64,000 bases of DNA. Origin: Microbispora siamensis (GTDB lineage: Bacteria > Actinomycetota > Actinomycetes > Streptosporangiales > Streptosporangiaceae). The notes beneath the pieces are model-generated. The model was not told where the DNA came from. It did no database searches and saw nothing but the letters and a program-made list of their open reading frames with translations. Shown here piece after piece: positions 1 to 9,468 of the stretch (position 1 is its first letter; every line of letters begins with the position of its first letter). The stretch is from assembly GCF_016863095.1 (NCBI RefSeq), contig NZ_BOOF01000018.1:174272-238271 (forward strand), in the 5' to 3' direction. The translations under genes and the position numbers were made by a program.

Positions 1-3000
1 CCGGCTCGGGCAGCGGGGCCACCTCGGCGTACTGCGCCGGGGGCGGCTCCGGCCGCGGGCCCGCGCCGAGCCTGGCGGCGTACAGCGCGGACAGCTCGGA
101 CAACAGCAGTCCGCGGGTCCAGGCGTCGGTGGCGATGTGGTGGAAGGTGAGGGAGAGCACGTGCTCCCGCTCCCCCGCCCTGAGCAGGACCGCCCGCATC
201 GGCGGCTCGCGGTCCAGTCTGAACGGGGTGGCCAGGTGCGCGGCCACCGCGGCCTCGACCTCGGACGCCTCGACGTCGGCCGTGGAGACCGGCACCTCCG
301 CGACCGGCCGCACCACCAGGACCGGCTCGGCGCCGGAGTCGTCGATGACGCTGCGCAGCACCTGGTGCCGCTCGGCGAGGTCGCGTACCGCGCCCAGCAG
401 CGCCTCCGCGTCGAGCTCTCCGCGCAGCCGCAGCGCCAGCGGCACGTTGTACGCGGTCGAGCCGGGCTCCAGTTGCGCCAGGAACCACAGCCGGGCCTGC
501 ACCCCCGACAGCGGCGCCGGGCCGGTCACCCTGCGCCGCCGCGTCCCGGTCTCCCCGGTCGTACGGGGGAGGTGGGCGGCCAGGTCGGCGAGCACCGGAT
601 GCTCGAACAGCAGCCGTACCGGGACCGGCACGCCGAGCCGTTCGCGCAGCCGGCCGGCGGCGCGGGTGGCGGCGAAGGAATGCCCGCCGAGGGCGAAGAA
701 GTCGTCGTCCACCCACACTTGCGGCAGGTCCAGGACCTCCGCCCAGATCTCCGCGAGCAGGCGCTCCTGCGGCGTGCCCGGCGGCACGCGCACCGCGGGC
801 GCGGCCTCGGGCACCGGCAGGGCCGCGCGGTCGACCTTGCCGTTCGGGGTGAGCGGCAGCGCGTCGAGCACGCCGATCGCCGCCGGCACCATGTAGTCGG
901 GCAGCCGTTCCCGCAGCGCGGCACGCACCTGCGCCGCGTCGACGGTGGCGGGCGTCACCCAGGCGGCCAGGCGCCGCTGCGCCCCCGTGCCGACGGGCTG
1001 CACGAAGGCCTCGGCCACCTGCGGAAGCGCCCGGATCGCGGCGGTGACCTCGCCGAGCTCCACCCGGAACCCGCGCACCTTCACCTGGTCGTCGACCCGG
1101 CCCAGGAACTCCACCAGCCCGGCCGGGTTCACCCGCACCCGGTCTCCGGTGCGATACCAGCCGTCCGCGAACCGCTGCGCGGTCAGGTCGGGCCGGCCCA
1201 GGTAGCCGCGGGCCACGCTCGGCCCGCCGATCCACAGCTCACCCGGCACGCCGTACGGCAGGGGCCGTCCGGCGGCGTCCACCACCCGGCACTCCACGTT
1301 CGGCAGCGGCCGGCCGAGCGCCGCGACGCCGCGGGACGCCTCGGCGGCGTCGCAGGCCAGCACCGAGACCGTCGTCTCGGTGGGCCCGTAGTGGATCTGG
1401 ACCTCCAGGTCGGGGCGCGCCTGCCGCACCCGTTCGAGCAGGTCGTGCGGCACGGCCTCGCCGGCCAGGACGAGCAGCCGGCGCGGCAGGGCGTCCATGC
1501 CCAGCAGCTCCAGCTGGCTGGGCACCATCTTGACCGCGTCGACCGGGTGCGCGGCCATATAGGCGGCGTACGCCGCCGGGTCGGTGGCCGCCTCGTGGTC
1601 GATCAGGTGCAGGGTGGCGCCCGAGGTCAGCGCGCACAGCACGTTCGTCAGGCCCAGGTCGGCCGCGGCGGTGGACACGAGCGCGAAGGACGTCAGCCCC
1701 TCGGGCAGGCGCTCGGCCACGGCGCCCAGGTAGTGGACGATCTGCCGGTGCTCGACCGCGACTCCCTTGGGCGCGCCCGTCGAGCCGGAGGTGTAGATGA
1801 CGTACGCGAGGTGTTCCGGCGGAACGCTCACGCCCGGACGCTCGGAGGACTCGCCCGCGGCGGCGGCGATCTCGGCCTCGGTGAGCACGAAGCGCGCGCC
1901 CGCGTCGGCCAGCACCGCCTCCGTCCGCCGGACCGGGTAGACCGGGTCCAGCGGCAGGTAGGCCGCGCCCGCCTTGAGCACCCCGAGCATGGCGACCACC
2001 AGCTCCGGCCGCCGTTCCAGCAGCACCCCGACCGGCTCCTGCGGCCGCACGCCGCGAGCCAGCAGCAGGTTCGCCACCTGGTTGGCCCGCCGATCCAGCT
2101 CGGCGTAGCTCAGTGACCCGACGGCGGTCGCGTCCGGGCGGGCCTCGGCCACCCGCTCGACCAGCGCGTGCAGCGGGGTTCCCGTCGGCAGGTCCCTGGC
2201 CGGGCCGCGCAGGCCGTCCCCCGCGGGCAGCCGCACCGGTGCGTCAGGGTCGGAGAGCATCCCGTCCAGCACCGCCAGATACCAGTCCGCGAGCCGCCGT
2301 ACGGTGGCCTCCTCGAACAGGTCGGTGCGGTAGCGCAGCTCACCGGAGAACCGGCGGCCGTCGTCGCACAGTTCGAGGTTGAGGTCGAACTTGGCCACCG
2401 GTGACGCCAGCGGTTCCTCCCGGACCTCGACCCCGGGCAGGCTCACCGGCGGTCCCGCGTCGTACACGTTCAGCATGACCTGGAACAGCGGGGTGACCGC
2501 GAGGTTCCGCTCCGGCCGCAGTCGCTCCACGATCCGCTCAAAGGGCGTGCGCGCGTGGGCGAACGCGTCCAGCGCGGCGGCACGCGCCCTGGACAGCAGC
2601 TCCGCGCCGGTGGGGTCTCCTGAGGTGTCGACGCGCATCACCAGGGTGTTGACGAAGCAGCCCACCACCGATTCGGCGTCCGGGTGGTGGCGGCCGGCAT
2701 GCGGCACGCCCACGGCGATGTCGTCACTGCCGGACAGCCGGGACAGCAGCGCCTGCAGGCCCGCCAGGAAGACCATGAACGGCGTGGCACCCGCCACCGC
2801 CCGCACCTTGGCCGACAGGGCCTCGGGCACCTCGACCGCGACCGCGTCCCCCTCCCAGGTGGAGGTGGCCGGGCGGGGCCGGTCGGCGGGCAGGTCCAGC
2901 ACCGGCGGCAGCCCGTTCAGGTGACCGGTCCACCAGTCCAGGTCGGCCTCGGGCTGATCGCCCACCTCCGACGCCGCCTCCCACGCCGCCACGTCGGCGT

Positions 3001-3586
3001 ACTGCAGCGCCGGGGGTTCCGGCCGCGGCGCCAGGCCGAGCCGGGCGGCGTACAGGGCCGACAGGTCCCGGAGCAGCAGGCGCTCCGACCAGGCGTCGGT
3101 GGCGATGTGGTGCAGGGTCAGCGCGAGCACGTGCTCGTCGCCGCCGAGCCGGAACAGCGTGGCCCGCATGGGCGGCTCGGCGTCCAGCCGGAAGGGGCGC
3201 CACGCCTGCTCGGCCAGCTCCCTCTCCAGCGCGACCGGCTCCACGTCCACCACGCGGACGGGCACGCCGCCGGCCGGGCGCACCCGCGCGCCGTCAACGA
3301 CGCCGCGCAGGATCCAGTGCCGCTCGGCCAGGTCGGCCACCGCGGCGGTGAGCGCCTCCACGTCCACCGGCCCGGTGAGCCGCAGCGCCAGCGGCACGTT
3401 GTAGGCGGGAGTGTCCGGTTCGAGCTGAGCCAGGAACCACAGCCGTTCCTGAGCGGGCGACAGCGGCATCTCCGTGGCGGACGTCGCCGGGATGCCGGTG
3501 ACTCCGGGCGCTTCCACCGCCGCTTGGGCAGCGGCGAACCGGGACCGGAGCAGATCGGCGATCCGGTCCTGATGAGTTTCGGTCAT
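1..3586 (-). CDS. Non-ribosomal peptide synthetase, C-A-PCP-C..., 3' end outside window
   Basis: Second multimodular NRPS of the cluster, translated from ATG 3586, which overlaps the stop of the upstream NRPS (ATGA, 3583-3586). About 1195 residues are visible, with no stop before the window edge. Order: condensation domain (about 40-440; RLWFLAQ motif, then HHIATDAW near residue 159), adenylation domain (YTSGSTGAPKG near 595, YGPTETT, PNGKVDRA), carrier domain (DDDFFALGGHSFAAT, phosphopantetheine Ser near 968), then a second condensation domain (RLWFLAQ near 1020, HHIATDAW near 1149). Aligned by eye to GrsA, the A-domain pocket reads D-L-T-K-V-A-H-V-S-K. Its first four residues match the Asp/Asn class, but A at 301 and S at 331 differ from known codes, so Asp-like activation is tentative. 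No epimerase or thioesterase is visible. Confidence 0.93.
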   Translation of the reverse strand, partial: MTETHQDRIADLLRSRFAAAQAAVEAPGVTGIPATSATEMPLSPAQERLWFLAQLEPDTPAYNVPLALRLTGPVDVEALTAAVADLAERHWILRGVVDGARVRPAGGVPVRVVDVEPVALERELAEQAWRPFRLDAEPPMRATLFRLGGDEHVLALTLHHIATDAWSERLLLRDLSALYAARLGLAPRPEPPALQYADVAAWEAASEVGDQPEADLDWWTGHLNGLPPVLDLPADRPRPATSTWEGDAVAVEVPEALSAKVRAVAGATPFMVFLAGLQALLSRLSGSDDIAVGVPHAGRHHPDAESVVGCFVNTLVMRVDTSGDPTGAELLSRARAAALDAFAHARTPFERIVERLRPERNLAVTPLFQVMLNVYDAGPPVSLPGVEVREEPLASPVAKFDLNLELCDDGRRFSGELRYRTDLFEEATVRRLADWYLAVLDGMLSDPDAPVRLPAGDGLRGPARDLPTGTPLHALVERVAEARPDATAVGSLSYAELDRRANQVANLLLARGVRPQEPVGVLLERRPELVVAMLGVLKAGAAYLPLDPVYPVRRTEAVLADAGARFVLTEAEIAAAAGESSERPGVSVPPEHLAYVIYTSGSTGAPKGVAVEHRQIVHYLGAVAERLPEGLTSFALVSTAAADLGLTNVLCALTSGATLHLIDHEAATDPAAYAAYMAAHPVDAVKMVPSQLELLGMDALPRRLLVLAGEAVPHDLLERVRQARPDLEVQIHYGPTETTVSVLACDAAEASRGVAALGRPLPNVECRVVDAAGRPLPYGVPGELWIGGPSVARGYLGRPDLTAQRFADGWYRTGDRVRVNPAGLVEFLGRVDDQVKVRGFRVELGEVTAAIRALPQVAEAFVQPVGTGAQRRLAAWVTPATVDAAQVRAALRERLPDYMVPAAIGVLDALPLTPNGKVDRAALPVPEAAPAVRVPPGTPQERLLAEIWAEVLDLPQVWVDDDFFALGGHSFAATRAAGRLRERLGVPVPVRLLFEHPVLADLAAHLPRTTGETGTRRRRVTGPAPLSGVQARLWFLAQLEPGSTAYNVPLALRLRGELDAEALLGAVRDLAERHQVLRSVIDDSGAEPVLVVRPVAEVPVSTADVEASEVEAAVAAHLATPFRLDREPPMRAVLLRAGEREHVLSLTFHHIATDAWTRGLLLSELSALYAARLGAGPRPEPPPAQYAEVAPLPEP

Positions 3587-6500
3587 TTCTCGCTTTCCCC
3601 CGTCAGTTCCGCCAGCAGGAGCTCTTCCAGCTCGGCGGCGAAGTCGGCCAGCAGCGGCCGTTCGAACAGCGACCGCACCGGCACGGCCAGCCCGAGCGTC
3701 TCCCGGATCCGGCCGACCACCCGCGTCGCGGCGAACGAGTGCCCACCCAGGGCGAAGAAGTCGTCGTCGGCCCAGACCGCGGTGCGCTCGAGCACCGCGC
3801 CCCAGATCGCGGCCACCAGGCGTTCGGCGTCGGTGCCGGGCGCCGGCCTTCCGTCCTCGGGCGCGTCGGGCGGCTCGGGCAGGGCGGCGCGGTCCACCTT
3901 GCCGTTGGACAGGACCGGCAGGGCCGGCAGCGCGACCCACCGCCTGGGCACCATGTGACCGGGCAGCCGCGACCGGACGTGCCGCTCGACGACGGCCAGG
4001 TCGGTCGTCTCGGGCGCGACGTAGCCGACCAGGTGCGTCTGGGCGCCCACGCCGGCGACGGTCACCGCCCCCTGGGCCACCTCGTGCAGCACCGCCTCGA
4101 TCTCGCCCAGCTCGATCCGGTATCCACGCACCTTCACCTGGTGATCCCTGCGGCCGTGGAACTCCAGCGCCCCGTCCGGCCGCCGGCGCACCAGGTCTCC
4201 GGTGCGGTAACACCGGCCGCCGGGGACGAACGGGTCGGCGACGAACGCGGCGGCCGTCAGGTCGGGCCGGCCCCGGTAGCCCCGGGCGACGCCCGCGCCG
4301 CCCAGCAGCAGTTCGCCCACCGCGCCCGGCGGCACCAGCCGCAGCCCGGAGTCGACCACGTACGCCCGCTCCCCCGGCATCGGCAGCCCGATCGGCACCC
4401 GGCCGGTCTCCTCTGGGCGGACCCGGTGCAGGGTCGACGTGACGGTGGCCTCCGTCGGGCCGTAGGCGTTCCACAGCTCCCCGACCCGGGCCAGGATCTG
4501 CTCGGCCAGCGCCGGGTCCAGGGTCTCCCCGCCGACGACGGCCCGCAGCGCCGGGTCGCCGGCCCAGCCGGCGGCCAGCAGCATCCGGTACGCCGTCGGC
4601 ACGAGGTCGATCACCGTGACCCCGCCGGCCGTGATCACCTCGGCCAGCGCGTGCCCGTCCACCGCGGTGGCCCGGTCCACCACCAGGCAGGTGCCGCCCG
4701 CGGCCAGGACGCTCCACAGTTCGGACGCCGAGGCGTCGAACGTGAGGGGCGCGACGGCCGGCTGGACGTCGTCCGGGCCCAGCCGCAGCGCCGCGGCCAT
4801 CCCGCCGGCGAGGGCGGCCAGGCTGCCGTGGGTGACCTCGACGCCCTTGGGCGCCCCGGTGGAGCCGGAGGTGTAGAGCACGTACGCCAGGTCGCCGGCC
4901 CGCACCTCGGGCAACCGGGCCGGGCCGTCGTGGGCGGCCGCCAGGTGGTCCACGTCCAGGGTGGGCAGGCCGGGAACGGCCACGCCGCCGCGGGTGAGCA
5001 CCACCCGGACCCCCGCGTCCTCGGCGAGCGCGCGCAGGTGGGCGGGCGGATGCTCGGGGTCGAGCGGCAGGTAGGCCGCGCCGGCCCGCCAGACCGCCAG
5101 CAGCACCGCGGGCATGAGGTGGTCGCGCGGCAGGCAGACCCCGACCACCTCGCCGGGCGCCACCCCCTGCCCGACCAGCCCGGCCGCCGCCCGGGCGGAC
5201 CAGTCGTGCAGTTCCGCATAGGTGAGGCAGGCGCCGTCCGGCCCGGTCACCGCGGTTCCGGCCGTGTGCGCCGCCAGCGCCCGGGGCACCGTCTCCGGGA
5301 ACGCCACCGGCTCGGGCCCGGCCGCCGCCGCCAGCAGGGCGGAGCGCTCGTCCGGGGTGACCAGCTCGAAGGCCGCCAACGGCTGGTCCGGGTCGGTCAG
5401 CGCGCACCGCAGCAGCCACATCAGCCGGTCAAGGTATGCCGCCGCCTCGGCCGGGTCGAGACGAGCCCTGCCGTACTCCAGCTGCAGCTCGGTGCCGTCC
5501 GCCGTCCGGTTGACCAGGACGCTGAGCTCGTGCACCGCCGCGCCCGAGCCGAGCTCGGTGAGCAGTTCCAGAGGGCCGAGGCGCACCGGCACCTCGGCGT
5601 GCTGCATGGCGAGCAGCACGGGGGCCCTGGGCAGGTCGGCGGGCGGGATCTCCTGGTGGACCAGTGCCCGGGTGGTCGCGGCCGCGGCCTCCCTGACCAG
5701 TCCCCGGAAGGTCAGCTCGCCGGTCGGGCGCAGCCGTACGGGCACGGTGTCCACCAGGGGGCCGATGACGCCGGTCAGCTCCGGCCGGGCCCGGCGTGCC
5801 GCGACCACCCCGACCAGGGTGTCCGGCTCCCCGGCGGCCAGGGCCAGACCGGCGAGGTACACCGCGAAGGGGGTGGCGCCGCAGTCCCTGGCCAGCCCCG
5901 CCACACGCGTGAGGAACTCCTCGGGGAGCGGCCGGATCACCCGGTCCGCCGTCAGGTCCGCGGGCGCCCGGTCCGTCACCGGCGCGCCGTCCAGCTCGGC
6001 CCGCCAGAACTCCCGCAGCCGCGCCAGGTCCGGATGGTCGAGCTGCCGCACGGCCACGTCGCCGAACTTGACCTCCGGCCCGGTCACCGCCTCGCCCGCG
6101 AGCTCGGCGGCCAGCTCGCTCATCAGCACCCCGACCGAGCCGCCGTCGAAGGCGATGTGGTCGGCCACGACCACCAGCTCGGCCTCCCCCTCGCCCAGCC
6201 GGCACAGGCTCGCCCTCAGCAGCGGCACCTCACCGGTCAGGTCGAACACGTGCGCCGCCGCCTCCTGGGCGACCTTCTCCGGGTCCTCCCCCGCGGCGTG
6301 CTCGGTCAGGGGCACGGGGGCCGGTGGGTGCACCACTGCGTACGGCAGGCCGTCATCGTCGACGGCCACCGTGCTGCGCAGCACCTCGTGCCGGCGCACC
6401 ACCGCGTCGAGTGCCCGTCGCAGCGGCGCCACGCCGGTCAGGCCGCGTACGCGGAACCGGACCGCCACCGTGGTGACGGGGCTGTCGGGATGGAGCCGGC

Positions 6501-8352
6501 TCAGCGTCCAGAACTCGCGCTGCATGTCGGTCAGCGGATGCCGCGTCGGGTCGCCGCGGCGGACGGGAGCGGGGCGGTCCTGACCGCTGGACGGCTCGCG
6601 CAGCCGGGCGGCCATGCCCGCGGCGGTCGGGTCGGTCAGGAAGGCGGCGAGCGGCACGGTGTGCCCCAGCCGTCGGGACAGCTCGGTGACGACCCTGGCC
6701 GCGGCCAGGGAGTGCCCGCCGAGGTCGGTGAAGCGGTCGTGGACGCCGACCTCGGGCAGCCCCAGCACGCCGGCGATCACCTCCGCCACCAGACGCTCGT
6801 CGTCGGTGCGCGGGGCGACCAGCGCCGCGCCGGCCGGACGGACCGCGCCGAGCCTGGGCAGCGCCGCGCGATCCACCTTGCCCGTGGGGGCGAGCGGAAG
6901 CTCCTCGGCGACACCGATCCGGGTCGGCACCAGGTGGTCGGGCAGCCGGGCGCGCAGCCAGTCCCGCAGGTCCCGCTCGCTCACTCCGGACGCCGCCACG
7001 TGGCCGGCCAGGTAGGCGATCCCGTCGTCGCCGGTCGCGGCCAGCACGACGGCCCTGCGTACCGCGGGATGGCGGCCCAGCGCCGCCTCCACCTCGCCCA
7101 GCTCCACCCGGTAGCCGCGGATCTTGACCTGGTCGTCGGTCCGTCCGGCGTAGCGCAACTCGCCGTTCACCCGGCGCACCAAGTCGCCCGTACGGTAGAC
7201 GCGGCTGCCGTCGGGGTCGGTGCGGAACGCGGACGACTCACGTCCGAGGTATCCGCGGGCCACACCCGGCCCGCCGATCCACAACTCACCGAGTTCCCCG
7301 TCGGGGACCGGGTTCCCTCCCTCGTCCCGTACGGTGAGCACCGCGCCGGCCATCGGTTCGCCGAGCGGGGGATCGCCCTCGTAGTCCCGGCCCACCTCGA
7401 AGGCGGCGCAGGCCGTGGTGCACTCCGTGGGGCCGTACAGGTTCAGCACCCGGCGCACTCCAGGGTTGGCGTAGATCCGCCGCACCAGGGCTCCGGTCAG
7501 CGGCTCGCCTCCGGAGAGCACCGTGCGCACCCCGCTCGGCAGCGGCTCGCGCAGCAACACCGACAGCGCGGAGGGCACCCCGTTCACCGTGGTCACCTCA
7601 TCCCTCGCCGGCAGGGTGGGCAGCGACAGCAGGGTGTCGGCGAGGATCACCGTCCCGCCGGCGACCAGCGGCACGAAGAGCTGGGTGATCGACGCGTCGA
7701 AGCAGACCGAGGAGCCGGCCAGCATGCCGCTCAGCTCCTCGGCGGAGTACGCCGACGCCTCCCAGCGCAGCAGGTTCAGGGTGTTGCGGTGCTCCACGAC
7801 CACGCCCTTGGGCGTCCCGGTGGAGCCGGAGGTGTAGATGACGTACGCCGCGTCGCTCGGATCCCCCGCCACGCGGGGCGCCGCGGCGCCCGGCACCACG
7901 TCGTCCACGAGGACGGTCTCGGCCCTGGTCCGTACGACCACCCCGCGCAGCCCGGCGGAGGTGAGCACCGCGGCGACGGCCGAGTCCTCCGCCATGAACG
8001 TGAGCCGCTCGGCCGGATAGGCGGGGTCGAGCGGCACGTAGGCCGCCCCCGCCTTCCACACCCCCACGAGCGCCGGGACGAGCCACTCGTCGCGCGCCAG
8101 GCAAACCCCGACCAGTTGCCCCCGCCCGATCCCCCGCGCGGCCAGGGCATGGGCGACGCCGTCGGCCCTGCGATCCAGCTCCGCGTAGGTGAGCCTGCTG
8201 GTGCCCGCCACCACGGCGACGCGATCAGGAACACGTCGGCACCGCGTCTCGATGGCTTCGTGGACGCGGCCCGGGACCGAGTGTTCCGGCTCCCTCGGGT
8301 CATCCCCCCGCCCCGCGGTCACCGACGCCCCGTTTCTCACACCAACGGACAC
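3583..8352 (-). CDS. Non-ribosomal peptide synthetase, A-PCP-C-A-PCP (initiation plus first extension module)
   Basis: 1589-residue NRPS. GTG 8352 is preceded by an AAAGGGGGCGAA Shine-Dalgarno. It begins directly with an adenylation domain (about 40-500; YTSGSTGTPKG at 173), so it probably loads the first residue. Then come a carrier domain (Ser near 548 in DLGGHSLAA), a condensation domain (about 604-1020), a second A domain (YTSGSTGAPKG near 1160) and a carrier (Ser near 1547, ALGGHSFAAT). Pocket residues read by eye are D-A-T-N-L-G-L-A-C-K for A1 and D-A-S-D-V-G-A-V-T-K for A2; I do not recognise either code. The condensation motif is DHIAFDGGS: the first His of HHxxxDG is Asp, while the catalytic second His and the DG are kept. 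The next NRPS is translationally coupled. No MbtH-like gene is visible. Confidence 0.95.
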   Translation of the reverse strand: MSVGVRNGASVTAGRGDDPREPEHSVPGRVHEAIETRCRRVPDRVAVVAGTSRLTYAELDRRADGVAHALAARGIGRGQLVGVCLARDEWLVPALVGVWKAGAAYVPLDPAYPAERLTFMAEDSAVAAVLTSAGLRGVVVRTRAETVLVDDVVPGAAAPRVAGDPSDAAYVIYTSGSTGTPKGVVVEHRNTLNLLRWEASAYSAEELSGMLAGSSVCFDASITQLFVPLVAGGTVILADTLLSLPTLPARDEVTTVNGVPSALSVLLREPLPSGVRTVLSGGEPLTGALVRRIYANPGVRRVLNLYGPTECTTACAAFEVGRDYEGDPPLGEPMAGAVLTVRDEGGNPVPDGELGELWIGGPGVARGYLGRESSAFRTDPDGSRVYRTGDLVRRVNGELRYAGRTDDQVKIRGYRVELGEVEAALGRHPAVRRAVVLAATGDDGIAYLAGHVAASGVSERDLRDWLRARLPDHLVPTRIGVAEELPLAPTGKVDRAALPRLGAVRPAGAALVAPRTDDERLVAEVIAGVLGLPEVGVHDRFTDLGGHSLAAARVVTELSRRLGHTVPLAAFLTDPTAAGMAARLREPSSGQDRPAPVRRGDPTRHPLTDMQREFWTLSRLHPDSPVTTVAVRFRVRGLTGVAPLRRALDAVVRRHEVLRSTVAVDDDGLPYAVVHPPAPVPLTEHAAGEDPEKVAQEAAAHVFDLTGEVPLLRASLCRLGEGEAELVVVADHIAFDGGSVGVLMSELAAELAGEAVTGPEVKFGDVAVRQLDHPDLARLREFWRAELDGAPVTDRAPADLTADRVIRPLPEEFLTRVAGLARDCGATPFAVYLAGLALAAGEPDTLVGVVAARRARPELTGVIGPLVDTVPVRLRPTGELTFRGLVREAAAATTRALVHQEIPPADLPRAPVLLAMQHAEVPVRLGPLELLTELGSGAAVHELSVLVNRTADGTELQLEYGRARLDPAEAAAYLDRLMWLLRCALTDPDQPLAAFELVTPDERSALLAAAAGPEPVAFPETVPRALAAHTAGTAVTGPDGACLTYAELHDWSARAAAGLVGQGVAPGEVVGVCLPRDHLMPAVLLAVWRAGAAYLPLDPEHPPAHLRALAEDAGVRVVLTRGGVAVPGLPTLDVDHLAAAHDGPARLPEVRAGDLAYVLYTSGSTGAPKGVEVTHGSLAALAGGMAAALRLGPDDVQPAVAPLTFDASASELWSVLAAGGTCLVVDRATAVDGHALAEVITAGGVTVIDLVPTAYRMLLAAGWAGDPALRAVVGGETLDPALAEQILARVGELWNAYGPTEATVTSTLHRVRPEETGRVPIGLPMPGERAYVVDSGLRLVPPGAVGELLLGGAGVARGYRGRPDLTAAAFVADPFVPGGRCYRTGDLVRRRPDGALEFHGRRDHQVKVRGYRIELGEIEAVLHEVAQGAVTVAGVGAQTHLVGYVAPETTDLAVVERHVRSRLPGHMVPRRWVALPALPVLSNGKVDRAALPEPPDAPEDGRPAPGTDAERLVAAIWGAVLERTAVWADDDFFALGGHSFAATRVVGRIRETLGLAVPVRSLFERPLLADFAAELEELLLAELTGESEK

Positions 8353-8537
8353 TTCGCCCCCTTTTCACACCAATCTCCATTGACAGTGCGAAATCGCTAT
8401 CTCGTTGTTTGCGGGCAAAAGCGTGCGATATGCGGCTTGAAGATCGCTTGTACTCCGCTTGCGGCTCGATCAAGGCGGCATCGCCGCAAAACACATTGCG
8501 TGAGAAGACGGGGACGCGGAACGCTCGCGATGTGAAG
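8353..8537. promoter_or_regulatory. Divergent intergenic region between NRPS operon and phosphotransferase gene
   Basis: About 185 bp, clearly less GC-rich than its surroundings, and likely to hold promoters for both directions. A TTGACA hexamer lies at 8380-8385 on the plus strand, but no good -10 follows at 16-18 bp. A short GCGGC-ATC-GCCGC hairpin sits at 8475-8487. No palindrome of the CCTAC-N7-GTAGG type is present. Promoter positions are not resolved. Confidence 0.4.
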
Positions 8538-9434
8538 ATGCATCCCGGTCAGCTGACGGTGTCGCGGGAGACGGTGCGCGCCTTGGTGGACGAGCAGTTC
8601 CCGCAGTGGCGGGGCCTGCCCGTCACCGGCGTCGCCGCCCATGGGACGGTCAACGCCATCTTCCGCGTCGGCGATCACTTCACGGCCCGGTTCCCTCTGC
8701 AGCCCGGGCCGGTCGACGCGACGCGACGCTGGCTGGAGTCCGAAGCGGAGGCGGCCCGCGAACTGGCGGGCAGCACCCGCTTTCCCACGCCCGAGCCGGT
8801 CGCGCTCGGCGAACCCGGCGCGGGATACCCGCTTCCATGGTCGGTGCAGACGTGGCTGCCCGGCGCCGTGGCGGCCGACGAGGACCCGGGCGAGTCGGTC
8901 GCGTTCGCCCACGACCTCGCCGATCTCATCACCGACCTGCGCGCGATCGGCACGCGTGGCCGTACGTTCGGCGGCACGGGCCGGGGAGGCGACCTCCGGT
9001 CCCACGACGCGTGGATGGAGACCTGCTTCGAGCGCAGTGAGGGACTGCTGGGCGTTCCCCGGCTTCGCCGGATGTGGAAGGACCTCCGTACGCTGCCCCG
9101 CGAAGCGGCCGACGTGATGAACCACGGCGATCTCATCCCCGGCAACGTGCTCGTGTCCGAGGGCCGGCTGGCCGGGATTCTCGACGTCGGCGGCTTCGGG
9201 CCGGCCGATCCCGCACTCGATCTCGTGAGCGCCTGGCACCTGCTGGAGGCCGGGCCGCGCCGGGTGCTCCGCCTCGATCTCGAGTGCGACGACCTCGAGT
9301 GGGAGCGGGGCAGGGCGTGGGCCTTCGTGCAGGCGATGGGGCTCGTCTGGTACTACCGCGAGACCAACCCGGCCATGAGCCGGATGGGCCGGCGCACCCT
9401 GGAACGCATCCTGGCGGACGGCGGGCCCGCCTGA
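8538..9434 (+). CDS. Aminoglycoside phosphotransferase (APH/ChoK) family protein
   Basis: About 298 residues from ATG 8538 (GTG 8532 is an in-frame alternative; the frame stays open to 8409 but that stretch looks like leader). The Brenner motif MNHGDLIPGNVL holds the catalytic Asp and Asn, followed by ILDVGGFGPADPALDLV, matching the metal-binding Asp and the GDPxxDL segment of this family. These enzymes phosphorylate small-molecule hydroxyls with ATP or GTP. The substrate here is unknown; aminoglycosides, macrolides and homoserine- or choline-like metabolites are all possible. It is divergent from the NRPS operon, so a self-resistance or tailoring role is conceivable, though it could equally be an unrelated housekeeping paralog. 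Confidence 0.85.
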   Translation: MHPGQLTVSRETVRALVDEQFPQWRGLPVTGVAAHGTVNAIFRVGDHFTARFPLQPGPVDATRRWLESEAEAARELAGSTRFPTPEPVALGEPGAGYPLPWSVQTWLPGAVAADEDPGESVAFAHDLADLITDLRAIGTRGRTFGGTGRGGDLRSHDAWMETCFERSEGLLGVPRLRRMWKDLRTLPREAADVMNHGDLIPGNVLVSEGRLAGILDVGGFGPADPALDLVSAWHLLEAGPRRVLRLDLECDDLEWERGRAWAFVQAMGLVWYYRETNPAMSRMGRRTLERILADGGPA

Positions 9435-9468
9435 GCCCTGCGCCCCGCTCCGGGGCGCAGGGGCTCAG
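9431..9468. terminator. Bidirectional hairpin containing both stop codons
   Basis: CTGAGCCC-TGCGCCCC pairs with GGGGCGCA-GGGGCTCAG across a 5-nt loop, a stem of about 16 bp with one bulge. The stop of the plus-strand phosphotransferase (9432-9434) and the stop of the minus-strand gene (9465-9467) lie in opposite arms, so one hairpin can end both convergent transcripts. There is no T-tract, as is common in actinomycetes. Confidence 0.8.

Noticed and set aside
3739..8535. A 1598-codon plus-strand frame opposite the NRPS
   Set aside because: Low-complexity Arg/Gly/His/Gln protein without motifs; the minus strand has complete A, PCP and C domains.
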